The notes under the pieces were generated by a model, which was not told the origin of the DNA, did no database searches, and saw only the letters and a list, made by a program, of their open reading frames with translations. Positions 12,564 to 21,701 of a stretch of DNA of 64,000 nt are shown in pieces. Source of the stretch: Paracoccaceae bacterium (GTDB lineage: Bacteria; Pseudomonadota; Alphaproteobacteria; Rhodobacterales; Rhodobacteraceae); assembly GCA_028150825.1 (NCBI GenBank), contig JAOGIM010000008.1, positions 1-64,000 of the forward strand, given 5' to 3'. Every line of letters begins with the position of its first letter. Within the stretch, counting starts at the first letter, position 1. A program made the position numbers and the translations under genes.

Positions 12564-12965
12564 ATCTAAGATTGTTTACTCAAAGTGCACGTGGTTTTAC
12601 ATGCGGACTGATATATATAAAGGTTAGATTAGATCAAGAAAACGGCCGGCGGGCTGCTTTAAATTTATGGAGCCTCGCTTTTCTTGGAATTTAGAGCACT
12701 TAGAGCTTTGTACTCACCGCCTTTGGAGCATTCAGTTCTAACCTCAAAAAAAAATATAGATCTTGTTTTTTTATTTCATTCAATTTTGTTTATTTAGCAA
12801 AGGTCCGTTGCAATATTCATCAGTCACATCTCTCGTACGTATGATTTCCAGCTAGAATTGAACATTATGTAAGGTACGACTGTATTACGATCTTATTGCG
12901 ACGGGCATGGACAAGCTGATCGAATCTAATGTTTTTTACTGGGTAAAGTGGACATCCATTTTAAA
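12564..12965. other. Intergenic region between convergent atpC and porin gene
   Basis: About 400 A+T-rich bases without a credible gene. I see no tRNA-like fold or long ORF. The only clear element is the porin terminator at its right end. Confidence 0.6.
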
Positions 12966-12995
12966 AAAAAGAGCGGTCAAATGACCGCTCTTTTT
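12966..12995 (-). terminator. Rho-independent terminator of the first porin gene
   Basis: An A-run, then GAGCGGTC (12971-12978), loop AAAT, GACCGCTC (12983-12990) and a T-run form a perfect hairpin with A/T flanks on both strands. On the minus strand it lies just after the porin stop codon. The same stem with a different tetraloop follows the second porin at 20462-20490. Confidence 0.9.
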
Positions 12996-13011
12996 GTATA
13001 TAAAGTATTGT

Positions 13012-13851
13012 TTAGAATGTGAATCCAACACCTAGGATCATAGTATCGTTTGAGTCTGTTGCAGCATGAACTGAAACGCCACCGCCCATGGAAACAGAAG
13101 CATCGATTTCATATGCATCTTCTTCGTCTGTTGCATAAGAAACCGTCATATTACCAGCAGAGTAAGATACGCTTGCATTCCAATCTTCTTTATTGTCGGC
13201 TGAATAGGACAAAGACACGTCGCCCATTGTGTAACCAACACCAAACTCAGTTACGGCATCATCGCCGTCTACCATGTCAGCACTTGCGCTCACTGTTGCG
13301 TCGCCAAGACCCATTGAGGCAGATACTTTATAAGCAGATTTACCATCATCGTTAGCGTCTGTACCAACCACGCCAACAGAAATCGCTCCCATTGCGCCAG
13401 AAGCACTGTAAGACATCTGAGGCTTGCCTGCAGCTGCTTCGGTATCATATGTAAGAGCGATTGAAGCACCACCCATTGACGTACTTACACCGATATCGCC
13501 ATTTTGATCATCATCATAAAGATCATCTATCGCTTGATTGTCGAACGATACCGTTGTGCCGCCCATGGAAACCTTAACGCCTGGAGTTCCAATATCGCCG
13601 GCTTGCGAGTCAAGTTCTTTATCAGCATAATCAGCAATCTTACCACCGCCGATATCGTCGCCAACTGACAAAGTCATTCCGCCGTCTGTTGTTACAGATG
13701 CGCTGATCGCAATATCCATACCAGACCATACTTCGCTGTCAGTATTGTTGCTAAGAATGCCAGCGCCAGCGCGACCAGATAGGCTAACTTCAGCTGCAGC
13801 AAGACTTGCAGTCATTGCTAGGGCTGTAGTTGCGAGAAGAACATGTTTCAT
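13012..13851 (-). CDS. Outer-membrane porin, Rhodobacter type (copy 1)
   Basis: The 279-residue precursor has a signal peptide MKHVLLATTALAMTASLAAA cleaved before EVSLSGRAG, then alternating beta strands rich in Gly, Ser, Asp and Met, and a terminal phenylalanine in GVGFTF, the usual outer-membrane assembly signal. This fits a general diffusion porin of the Rhodobacter capsulatus/Roseobacter family. The start ATG has a GAGG ribosome site about 10 bases upstream, and there is a strong terminator downstream. A close paralogue lies at 19591-20442. The mature protein is very acidic, for example YDDDQNGD, which suits a marine organism. Confidence 0.9.
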   Translation of the reverse strand: MKHVLLATTALAMTASLAAAEVSLSGRAGAGILSNNTDSEVWSGMDIAISASVTTDGGMTLSVGDDIGGGKIADYADKELDSQAGDIGTPGVKVSMGGTTVSFDNQAIDDLYDDDQNGDIGVSTSMGGASIALTYDTEAAAGKPQMSYSASGAMGAISVGVVGTDANDDGKSAYKVSASMGLGDATVSASADMVDGDDAVTEFGVGYTMGDVSLSYSADNKEDWNASVSYSAGNMTVSYATDEEDAYEIDASVSMGGGVSVHAATDSNDTMILGVGFTF

Positions 13852-14415
13852 ATTTTTTTCCTCGGTTTGTTATTCCATTCCCATGAAAGTGAATCCTACA
13901 CAGGTATAAGAGGCTTTTCGCCTTTTTCGCTGTGCTTTTGCAAGAGATGGAGAGTTGTTTGGTGTTTGCGAGCTAAAAATGATGCAGCATTGCCACAGTT
14001 CTCGTCCTTAAATCATTTTTTTAAATGCTAATATCGTCTACTTTTGGTTTAACTACTAATTTTTGTAATTTTGATTTTACGTAATGTTTCAATGTGTTTC
14101 GTTTCTGTGGCGATTTGTGATCAGAAGTCAATATTCAACTCTCTCAAATTGGATGATCGCACTTTGATTCTTTTAAAATTGCATTTCAGTTGAAACTTTT
14201 TTTAAAATAACAAGACCGTGAATTAAGTTTCTTGGAGCTTTGTTGGCAAATTGTCGACGCAGTATTTGCGTATAAGAATGCAGGTTAATCATTGTAAACT
14301 TAACTTATTTATTAGAAATTTTTTTCTAATACTTAATTGATAGTTATCTCTCTGGACCCTTTGCCCGCAAAGCCTTATCAGAGGGTCGATAATAGTTTCA
14401 CAAAGGAAATGATCC
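13852..14415. other. Divergent promoter region between porin 1 and leuS
   Basis: About 560 A+T-rich bases upstream of both a minus-strand porin and plus-strand leuS. It has no credible gene. It presumably holds the strong porin promoter and the leuS promoter plus the leader hairpin at 14355-14387. Confidence 0.6.
14355..14387 (+). promoter_or_regulatory. Hairpin in the leuS leader
   Basis: GACCCT at 14355-14360 pairs with AGGGTC at 14382-14387, enclosing a second small inverted repeat (TTTG/CAAA around CCCG). It ends 28 bases before the leuS ATG. A regulatory role is inference only; no known riboswitch class is recognised. Confidence 0.3.
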
Positions 14416-16980
14416 ATGTCACGCTATTTAGCTGCTGAGATTGAGCCAAAATGGCAAAAAGCTTGGGACAATTTCGAGGTATTTAAAGCTGTACGAGATG
14501 AGAACCGTCCCAAGTATTACGTGCTAGAAATGTTTCCTTATCCTTCCGGGAAATTACATATCGGTCATGTGCGAAACTATACAATGGGCGATGTGATTGC
14601 ACGCTATAAAATGAGCACAGGTCACAATGTCTTGCATCCTATGGGTTGGGACGCTTTTGGTATGCCGGCTGAAAATGCAGCGATGGCCATAGGAGGCCAC
14701 CCCAAAGAATGGACGTATGGCAATATCAATCAGATGCGCCAACAGATGAAGCCACTTGGGCTTTCAATTGACTGGTCACGTGAATTTGCCACTTGCGACC
14801 CGGAATATTACGGGCAGCAACAGGCTTTGTTTTTAGACTTTCTTAACAAAGGCTTGGTCTATCGCAAAAATGCCGTCGTAAATTGGGATCCAGTTGATAT
14901 GACCGTTTTGGCCAATGAGCAAGTCGAGAGTGGTCGAGGATGGCGCTCAGGGGCCTTGGTCGAACGACGCGAATTAACACAATGGTTTTTTAAGATTTCA
15001 GACTATGCCGGCGACTTACTTGACGCTATTGATGTGCTGGATGACTGGCCTGCCAAAGTTAAACTAATGCAGGCAAATTGGATTGGGAAATCGCGCGGTC
15101 TTGAATTCAGCTTTGAAACCATAGGGGCCCCAGATGGCTTTGATGAGATAGATGTTTATACAACACGACCAGATACCCTTCTGGGCGCTTCGTTTGTCGG
15201 TATTTCCTCAGATCATCCATTGGCTCGTTACCTTGAGACTGAGAATCGTGATATTGCAGCATTCAACAAAGAGTGCAGGCAGATGAGTACTTCTGAGGCC
15301 GATATGGAAAAGGCCGATAAAAAAGGTATTGATACTGGCATTAGAGTGCGCCATCCTCTAAACCCAGCCTGGGAATTACCAGTTTGGGTCGCAAACTTTG
15401 TTTTGATGGATTACGGAACCGGCGCTATTTTTGCCTGCCCTGCGCATGATCAACGCGACTTAGATTTCTCACTCAAATATAATCTCGAGGTCAAAGATAC
15501 TTTCTTTGCCTTAGAGAATGAAACGCCCGTGGGAACTAAGGCATTCGTCCCGCCCAAAAGCGAAAAGGTGAGATGGATAAACCACTTTGCAGGTCTGGGT
15601 GTTGCAACAGGCCAGGAAGCTATTGATGCTACGATTACCCATGCCGAAAGCCATGGCTGGGGAAAGGGCGTCACCAACTATCGACTACGCGACTGGGGCT
15701 TGAGCCGACAACGCTATTGGGGCTGCCCCATCCCTGTGGTTCACTGTGTAACCTGCGGTGTTGTACCAGAAAAAAAAGAAAACCTCCCCATCCGCTTGCC
15801 AGATGACGTGACTTTTGATAAACCCGGTAATCCCTTGAACCGCCATGCTACTTGGCGCGATTGCGCCTGTCCATCATGTGGAGCTCCAGCTCAGCGTGAA
15901 ACAGATACCATGGATACATTTGTAGATAGTTCCTGGTATTTTGCCCGTTTCACTTCTCCAGATGCAGCGACCCCCACAGATCAGGAAGACCTAAATTACT
16001 GGATGAATGTTGATCAATATATCGGCGGCGTGGAACATGCTATCTTGCATCTGTTATATTCACGGTTTTTCTGCCGTGCCATGCAGTTAACAGGGCATGC
16101 AAATCAGAAAAATGCGCAAGAGCCCTTTAATGCTCTCTTCACGCAAGGCATGGTTACTCATGCGATATTCAAAACGGCTAAGGATGACGGGCGGCCAGTC
16201 TACCACTATCCCGAAGAAGTCGAATTGCGTGAAAACAAGGCTTATTTGATCGCAGATGGGCGGGAAGTTGACATCGTTCCGTCCTCCAAGATGTCCAAAT
16301 CAAAGAACAATGTTGTCGATCCTGAACGGATCATCGAACAGTATGGGGCCGACACAGCGCGTTGGTTTGTTCTTTCAGATAGCCCTCCGGAAAGAGATGT
16401 AGAATGGACTGCGAGTGGCGCAGAGGCGGCCTACAAGTTTCTTGGCCGGGTTTGGTTAATCTCTCATCGAGTGGCACAAATGCCTTCAGACGAGCTCACT
16501 GATAGTGATAACGACCTCTTGCAGGAAATGCATAAAACAATCCGTGACGTGACCTTAGGCATAGAAAGCTTTGGATTTAATGCTGCTATTGCAAAGCTTT
16601 ATTCTTTCACCAATACGCTGTCTAAATCCAAAGCAAGTGCCGTGGCGCAAAAACTATCCATTATTACGCTTGCCCAACTGATGTCGCCAATGACACCACA
16701 TCTGGCAGAAGATATCTGGCAGCATCAGGGTGGCACTGGATTTATTGCACAGGCTCCTTGGCCAGTTTTTGACAAAAATATGTTGGTTGAAACAACAGTC
16801 ACTCTTCCCGTCCAAGTCAATGGAAAGCGGCGTGCTGAAATTACAATTGCTAAAGATCTTGAGAAATCTGAAGTTGAAAAACTGGCGTTGATGCAAGAGG
16901 CTGTGATCAGGGCACTCGAAGGTGCAGACCCAAAAAAAGTTATTGTCGTACCGGGGCGGATTGTAAATGTGGTGGCCTAG
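14416..16980 (+). CDS. leuS: Leucyl-tRNA synthetase
   Basis: It charges tRNA-Leu with leucine. The 854 residues carry the class I motifs: the HIGH-type motif in [13 protein letters not shown] near residue 45 and KMSKS in [10 protein letters not shown] near residue 625. Between them lies the CP1 editing domain with [13 protein letters not shown]. Zinc-binding type cysteines occur around CVTCG and CPSCGAP. The start ATG has AAAGGAAATG upstream. The 3' end overlaps lptE by 14 bases, so leuS-lptE-holA is one operon. Confidence 0.98.
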   Translation: MSRYLAAEIEPKWQKAWDNFEVFKAVRDENRPKYYVLEMFPYPSGKLHIGHVRNYTMGDVIARYKMSTGHNVLHPMGWDAFGMPAENAAMAIGGHPKEWTYGNINQMRQQMKPLGLSIDWSREFATCDPEYYGQQQALFLDFLNKGLVYRKNAVVNWDPVDMTVLANEQVESGRGWRSGALVERRELTQWFFKISDYAGDLLDAIDVLDDWPAKVKLMQANWIGKSRGLEFSFETIGAPDGFDEIDVYTTRPDTLLGASFVGISSDHPLARYLETENRDIAAFNKECRQMSTSEADMEKADKKGIDTGIRVRHPLNPAWELPVWVANFVLMDYGTGAIFACPAHDQRDLDFSLKYNLEVKDTFFALENETPVGTKAFVPPKSEKVRWINHFAGLGVATGQEAIDATITHAESHGWGKGVTNYRLRDWGLSRQRYWGCPIPVVHCVTCGVVPEKKENLPIRLPDDVTFDKPGNPLNRHATWRDCACPSCGAPAQRETDTMDTFVDSSWYFARFTSPDAATPTDQEDLNYWMNVDQYIGGVEHAILHLLYSRFFCRAMQLTGHANQKNAQEPFNALFTQGMVTHAIFKTAKDDGRPVYHYPEEVELRENKAYLIADGREVDIVPSSKMSKSKNNVVDPERIIEQYGADTARWFVLSDSPPERDVEWTASGAEAAYKFLGRVWLISHRVAQMPSDELTDSDNDLLQEMHKTIRDVTLGIESFGFNAAIAKLYSFTNTLSKSKASAVAQKLSIITLAQLMSPMTPHLAEDIWQHQGGTGFIAQAPWPVFDKNMLVETTVTLPVQVNGKRRAEITIAKDLEKSEVEKLALMQEAVIRALEGADPKKVIVVPGRIVNVVA

Positions 16981-17455
16981 GCAATATTTATTAGTGGGAA
17001 TTTGCCTGCTATTGGCATCCTGCGGTTATCAACCCATTTATGGGACCTCCGGTGTGGCCTACCGATTGGAAAGAAACGTCTCAATTGAAGCTCCGTCCGA
17101 CCGTGCGGGCTATGTTTTGTATCACCAGTTAAATAAATATCTCAAAGATGCAGACGACGGAGAATATAAATTGTCGTTTAATATTTCCCAAACATCGTCG
17201 CGGGTAGCGATAGACGAAAATGGGCGGGCGCATCGAGCATTGCTGGAAGGCTTTGCTACTTTTGATCTACGTCGGGCCAGTGATAACAAAACTGTAGTAA
17301 AAGGCCGCGTTAAGGGCTTTACAGGATACTCGACGTTGGCCACATCAGTCGCCAGTCATGCCTCAAGTCGCGATGCAACTCAACGCTTGATGACCATGCT
17401 GGCAGATAAGATCATGTATGAATTGGTTCTCGCCGCTGACAAGGAGGATTTTTGA
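16967..17455 (+). CDS. lptE: LPS-assembly lipoprotein LptE
   Basis: LptE is the outer-membrane lipoprotein that plugs LptD during lipopolysaccharide insertion. The 162-residue protein has a lipoprotein signal [13 protein letters not shown] with the lipidated cysteine near residue 19. The following GYQPIYG is the usual start of mature LptE in this group. The remainder is a small alpha/beta domain. The gene starts inside the leuS 3' end and ends inside the holA start, the typical leuS-lptE-holA arrangement. Confidence 0.88.
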   Translation: MWWPRQYLLVGICLLLASCGYQPIYGTSGVAYRLERNVSIEAPSDRAGYVLYHQLNKYLKDADDGEYKLSFNISQTSSRVAIDENGRAHRALLEGFATFDLRRASDNKTVVKGRVKGFTGYSTLATSVASHASSRDATQRLMTMLADKIMYELVLAADKEDF

Positions 17456-18465
17456 AACTTCCCAGCAATAGAACCAGCACATATTTTGACGCACCAGAAG
17501 TGGATAGGATGGGTGTTCTAATATATGGTCCCGACGCCATGCGCGTTACTCTGAAAAGACAGGCTTTGGTAAAGGCCTTGATTGGCCCAAATGGAGAAGA
17601 AGAAATGCGACTCAGTCGGGTTTCTGCCTCAGAGCTTAGGAAAGATCCCGCTCTTTTGAGTGATGCGATCAAGTCACAGAGCTTTTTCCCAGGCCCAAGG
17701 GTGACCCTTTTAGAAGATTGTTCTGACACTGTAATAAAAATTGTGTCCGCCGCAGTTGAGGATTGGGCCACAGGGGATGCCCAAATTGTGATCACCGCGG
17801 GCCAGCTTAGAGCAACATCGGGCCTCAGAAAACTCTTCGAAGCACATGCTAACGCCTATGCCGCCGCAATTTATGTAAACCCACCCACGCAACAGGAAAT
17901 TCAGGCCCAGTTAGCCAAAGCGGGATTTAATGCCCTTGGGTCACAAGTTCTTCAGGCACTAACGGCCTTGTCGTGGACGATAGAGCCAGGTGATTTTCAG
18001 CAAACTTTAGAAAAACTTGCGCTCTACAAGCTCAGTGATGCAACCCCTGTAACGATCCAAGACATAGACGCCTGCGCACCACTGTCTCAAGAGGCGGGTT
18101 TAGATGATGTCCTCAATTGCGTTGCGGAGGGTCGTTCTGACGAGATCGGTCCGATTATGGAACGGCTTTTTTCGCAAGGAACACAACCTGTCGCGGTTTG
18201 CATAAGTGCTACACGTCATTTCAAATCTTTGTTTCTGATCGCATCAGACACTGCAGGCATAGCCGCACTGCGCCCGCCCGTTTACGGACTACGCCGCGAT
18301 CGTTTACAGAGACAAGCCGGTAACTGGGGAGTGACTAAATCAAAGCTGGCGATTGAGATGTTGACTGATGTTGATTTAACTTTGAGATCATCTGGTCAGA
18401 AAGCACCCAGTATTGCTTTGGTAGAACGTGTTATGATCCGACTTGCAATGATTGCGACCCGATAG
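17452..18465 (+). CDS. holA: DNA polymerase III subunit delta
   Basis: Delta opens the beta clamp as part of the clamp loader. The 337-residue protein starts at a TTG (17452) that overlaps the lptE stop and has a strong AAGGAGG at 17441-17447. The N-terminal motif GVLIYGPDAMRV is the family hallmark in alphaproteobacteria, and the length is usual. It is the last gene of the leuS operon. A 6-bp inverted repeat (18464-18482) overlaps the stop codon but has no T tract, so it is only a weak terminator candidate. Confidence 0.93.
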   Translation: MKLPSNRTSTYFDAPEVDRMGVLIYGPDAMRVTLKRQALVKALIGPNGEEEMRLSRVSASELRKDPALLSDAIKSQSFFPGPRVTLLEDCSDTVIKIVSAAVEDWATGDAQIVITAGQLRATSGLRKLFEAHANAYAAAIYVNPPTQQEIQAQLAKAGFNALGSQVLQALTALSWTIEPGDFQQTLEKLALYKLSDATPVTIQDIDACAPLSQEAGLDDVLNCVAEGRSDEIGPIMERLFSQGTQPVAVCISATRHFKSLFLIASDTAGIAALRPPVYGLRRDRLQRQAGNWGVTKSKLAIEMLTDVDLTLRSSGQKAPSIALVERVMIRLAMIATR

Positions 18466-18499
18466 GCGCTTAATCAGCGCCTGAAACGCTTTAAGTCCT

Positions 18500-19423
18500 T
18501 CAGAACAATCCTGGAAGATTATTGACGATTTGCTTAAGGTTGTTTGGATTGAGGTGAGCATATCGCTGTGTCATGTTTGGACTCGAGTGGCCTAAAAGTT
18601 TTTGCACCTCATAAAGTGTTACCCCATTTTGAATGAGAATACTGGCATAGGTATGGCGTAAATCATGAATTCGTACATCTTCAATCCCAACTTCAGAGCG
18701 GGCCTTAGCAAAAGAAACTTGAAAATCATTATATGGTTTTCCAGTCTTTGGGTTTTTTACCAAATAAGAGTTGTGCGTCATTGGGAATCCCAAATCCTCT
18801 GACTTATTGCGAATGGCAATGATAATTGCTTTGGCCTTTTCACTCAGATAAATGACCCGCCTTTTGCCCGATTTACTGATCGGAACGATCAAAGCACTCT
18901 CTTGCATATCAATGTGACACCACTTGGCCAGACGAATTTCACCGCAGCGCGCCCCAGTTAGGATTAAGAGTTCAACGACAAAACCCAAAAACGGGTGTTT
19001 GCTTTGGTAACAACAGTTGATAAGCAAGGTAATTTCTTGGGGAGTAAGAAATCTTTGTCGTAGGTCACCCAGGGAAATTTTACGGTGATTGTTTACTGCA
19101 TTATCATTTGGAATTAACTCCCAACGAACTGCAACACGCATCATGCGTTTTAAGAGCACTAAATGTTTAATTATCGTAGAATTAGCATAGCCCGCTTCAA
19201 CTTGCAGTCCAATCCAGCGATCAACCTCAAATGCTTTTACCTCATGGATCATAGTACTCCCAAAGTATGGTGATAAGTTTTTATAATAGGTATATTTGTC
19301 ATGGCTAAAGGTCTTTTTGTAAGACTTGATGTATGGCAAATAAAGGCTTTGAAAAAAGTGGTCAAACGAAAACTTCTTAGTAATTTGGTCTGTAAATTCT
19401 ATTGTTCTAGTATATCTGCGCAT
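18500..19423 (-). CDS. Tyrosine recombinase / phage-type integrase
   Basis: The 307-residue protein has an N-terminal SAM-like core-binding domain (about 20-120) and a C-terminal catalytic domain with the complete set of residues: Arg in GARCGEIRLA, His-x-x-Arg in HDLRHTYAS, His in LLGHSS and the nucleophile Tyr in TQRYAHL. It is therefore probably active. It stands alone: no excisionase, phage or conjugation genes adjoin it, and no tRNA target was seen. It points away from porin 2 and converges on holA. The flanking DNA is notably A+T-rich, which suggests a mobile remnant. Integron or XerCD identity is unlikely given the context. Confidence 0.9.
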   Translation of the reverse strand: MRRYTRTIEFTDQITKKFSFDHFFQSLYLPYIKSYKKTFSHDKYTYYKNLSPYFGSTMIHEVKAFEVDRWIGLQVEAGYANSTIIKHLVLLKRMMRVAVRWELIPNDNAVNNHRKISLGDLRQRFLTPQEITLLINCCYQSKHPFLGFVVELLILTGARCGEIRLAKWCHIDMQESALIVPISKSGKRRVIYLSEKAKAIIIAIRNKSEDLGFPMTHNSYLVKNPKTGKPYNDFQVSFAKARSEVGIEDVRIHDLRHTYASILIQNGVTLYEVQKLLGHSSPNMTQRYAHLNPNNLKQIVNNLPGLF

Positions 19424-19590
19424 GTATTAATACTCCTTAGTAGTTAAATTATATCCTTAAGAGTCATTTTTTTATACTTGTAAGTACTTATATTACTTTA
19501 TATATAAAAAAATATACTTTTTACTGTTCAATAATTACTGATAAGCGACCTCATACTGCTCATTAACGCCAAATTTTACCAAAAAATATC

Positions 19591-20442
19591 TTGAAACCGA
19601 CTAAACGTGTTCTTCTCGCGACTACAGTTCTAGCAATGACTGCAAGTCTCGCAGCAGCTGAAGTTAGCCTTTCGGGTCGTGCTGGCGCAGGCGTACTAAG
19701 CCAAAACGACTCAAGTGAAGTTTGGTCTGGTATCGACATCGCAATCGGCGCATCTGTTACAACCGATGGTGGAATGACCCTTTCTGTCAGCGATGATATC
19801 GGTGGTGGTCAGATTGCTGATTACGCCGACAAGGAACTGGACGATCAATCTGGAACAATTGGTACGCCAGGCGTTACGATTTCGATGGGTGGCACATCGG
19901 TTACTTTTGACAATCAGGGTGTTGATGATCTCTATGATGACGACCAGACCGGAGATATCGGTGTAAGCACCTCAATGGGTGGAGTTTCAATTGGTTTGAC
20001 ATATGATACTGATGCTGCTGCAGGCAAGCCTCAGATGTCTTACAGCGCTTCTGGCGTAATGGGAGCAGTATCTGTAGGTTTGATCGGTACTGACGGAGAT
20101 GATAACGGTAAGTCAGCTTACGAAATTTCTGCATCTTATGGACTTATGCCAGGTGCCACTCTAAGCGTGTCTTCAGATAATGTAGATGGAGCTGATGCTG
20201 TAAACGAGGTCGGCATTAGTTATGCAATGGGAGATGTAAGCTTTTCCTACTCGACAGACAGCGAAGAAGATTGGGACGCAGGAGTTAGCTACAAGACTGG
20301 CAACATGAGCGTATCATACACAAATGACGAAGAAGATGAGTATGAAATAGATGCTTCTGTAGACATGGGCGGCGGCGTTAGTGTGAATGCTGCAACGGAT
20401 CATACAGAAACATTCATCGTGGGTGTTGGTTTCACATTCTAA
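19591..20442 (+). CDS. Outer-membrane porin, Rhodobacter type (copy 2)
   Basis: The 283-residue precursor is collinear with the porin at 13012-13851 and shares long identical stretches such as AAAEVSLSGRAGAG, GDIGVSTSMGG and AAGKPQMSYSASG. It ends in VGVGFTF. The best start is TTG at 19591, with no clear ribosome site. Aligned with porin 1, the paralogue's ATG falls on an ACT codon here, and similarity stops at that point. The upstream 167 bases are A+T-rich and lead to the integrase gene. A strong terminator follows. Whether the gene is well expressed from its present 5' flank is uncertain. Confidence 0.88.
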   Translation: MKPTKRVLLATTVLAMTASLAAAEVSLSGRAGAGVLSQNDSSEVWSGIDIAIGASVTTDGGMTLSVSDDIGGGQIADYADKELDDQSGTIGTPGVTISMGGTSVTFDNQGVDDLYDDDQTGDIGVSTSMGGVSIGLTYDTDAAAGKPQMSYSASGVMGAVSVGLIGTDGDDNGKSAYEISASYGLMPGATLSVSSDNVDGADAVNEVGISYAMGDVSFSYSTDSEEDWDAGVSYKTGNMSVSYTNDEEDEYEIDASVDMGGGVSVNAATDHTETFIVGVGFTF

Positions 20443-20461
20443 TGTGAAGATCATTTTGGAT

Positions 20462-20490
20462 AAAAGAGCGGTCGTTTGACCGCTCTTTTT
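20462..20490 (+). terminator. Rho-independent terminator of the second porin gene
   Basis: AAAAGAGCGGTC (20462-20473), loop GTTT, and GACCGCTCTTTT (20478-20489) followed by T residues form a perfect hairpin 20 bases after the porin stop. The stem matches the one after porin 1. Confidence 0.92.
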
Positions 20491-20551
20491 TGTTTGTTAC
20501 TTGCATTTTTGTCTGAGTTATTGTGTTTAACAGCAGCATAGAGGAAAATAT

Positions 20552-21214
20552 ATGTCGTTGAGTGAAATTGAACAACGTATAGCCGCAGCTGAAGTCGTTC
20601 ACGGCAGAGAAGCTGGCAGCACGCTTCTGATTGCCGTATCCAAAGTCCAGCCAAACGATCGCGTTAAAGGTGTTCTAGACCAAGGTCATAAGTGTTTTGG
20701 TGAGAACCGCGTACAAGAAGCAGCCTCTAAGTGGCCCGAGTTTCGCCAACAGTTTCAAGGTCTTGATTTACATCTAATTGGCCCGCTGCAGTCCAATAAG
20801 GCGCGCCAAGCTATGGAGCTCTTTGACGCGATTCATTCGTTAGATCGCCCCAAACTTGCTCGCACGTTGGCGCGTATTGCTCAAGATCTGGGCAAATGTC
20901 CGGATATCTTCGTTCAGATCAACACTGGCAAAGAGCCACAAAAAGCCGGACTTATGCCCGAAGATACTGATAGCTTTGTCGCCGAATGTAGGAAACTAGA
21001 TTTGCCGGTACAAGGCTTGATGTCCATTCCGCCGAACGACGAGCCCGCGAGTCCACATTTTGAAAACCTTGCTAATATGGCTGAAAGAAACGGTCTTTCG
21101 GGGCTGTCGATGGGCATGTCTGGCGATTTTGAAGAGGCCATCCGCTATGGCGCAACACATGTTCGTGTCGGGTCGGCTATTTTTGGTGACCGTATCTTTG
21201 AGGTGAAACGATAA
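20552..21214 (+). CDS. YggS-family pyridoxal-phosphate homeostasis protein
   Basis: The 220-residue single-domain protein has the alanine-racemase-like barrel of PLPHP/YggS. The PLP lysine is in LLIAVSKVQP near residue 36, followed by CFGENRVQEA, HLIGPLQSNKA and the phosphate-binding end LSMGMSGDFEEAIRYG. These proteins bind PLP and influence vitamin B6 and amino-acid pools without known catalysis. The ATG has GAGGAAAAT upstream. Its 3' end overlaps the convergent L,D-transpeptidase gene by 38 bases. Confidence 0.95.
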   Translation: MSLSEIEQRIAAAEVVHGREAGSTLLIAVSKVQPNDRVKGVLDQGHKCFGENRVQEAASKWPEFRQQFQGLDLHLIGPLQSNKARQAMELFDAIHSLDRPKLARTLARIAQDLGKCPDIFVQINTGKEPQKAGLMPEDTDSFVAECRKLDLPVQGLMSIPPNDEPASPHFENLANMAERNGLSGLSMGMSGDFEEAIRYGATHVRVGSAIFGDRIFEVKR

Positions 21215-21701
21215 GTTTTGTCCCGAACGTGATATTTTTTACAATTTCTATAAGATGCTCTTGATGAAACGCGACGCAGCCTTCTGTGGGGTGCCCTAGC
21301 TTGCGCCATTGATGGATGAAAATTGCACTGCCACGCCCTTTTACGGCATAGGGCCAGTTCCAGTTGGTTAATACAACAATGTCGTAAAGTGGATCTGGCC
21401 GCCAGAGCCTTTCATATCCAAAATCAGATGGTGCGCGGATCATCATATTGTAATCTGGGTCTTTCACATCGTCTGACCATAGATCACAAAGTTTCAAAGG
21501 TATGGCCCAATCTGTTGGTCTTGCGATCCTGTCGCGTCGATAAAGAAGTCCAACAATTTCATGCACACCTTCAGGGGTTGCCCCGTCCCCTTCTTTCTTT
21601 CGCGATGTGGTACCGTTTCGTCCAATACTGCACGGATAGTGACGTTGTCCAAAGCGTGCACCCTTCGGTGAAATATAAATATGTCTGAGATTATCCCTCA
21701 C
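21177..21701 (-). CDS. L,D-transpeptidase (YkuD) family protein
   Basis: The 174-residue protein carries the YkuD signature: IFIHQW followed by HPTEGCVAF, in which the cysteine is the expected nucleophile. Family members cross-link peptidoglycan or attach proteins to it. No signal peptide is visible at the N terminus MRDNLRHIYISP, so export is unproven. The start overlaps the ribA stop by four bases (ATGA type), so it is co-transcribed with ribA. The 3' end overlaps the YggS gene on the other strand. Confidence 0.85.
   Translation of the reverse strand: MRDNLRHIYISPKGARFGQRHYPCSIGRNGTTSRKKEGDGATPEGVHEIVGLLYRRDRIARPTDWAIPLKLCDLWSDDVKDPDYNMMIRAPSDFGYERLWRPDPLYDIVVLTNWNWPYAVKGRGSAIFIHQWRKLGHPTEGCVAFHQEHLIEIVKNITFGTKLIVSPQRYGHQK

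Noticed and set aside
13050-13355. A 101-codon plus-strand frame opposite porin 1.
   Set aside because: It is His/Arg/Leu-rich, as expected for the shadow of an Asp/Gly/Ser-rich porin, and has no start signals.
18466-18499. A tRNA or att site at the holA end next to the integrase.
   Set aside because: The short stretch holds only a 6-bp inverted repeat; no tRNA T-arm or duplicated sequence was recognised on the other side of the integrase.
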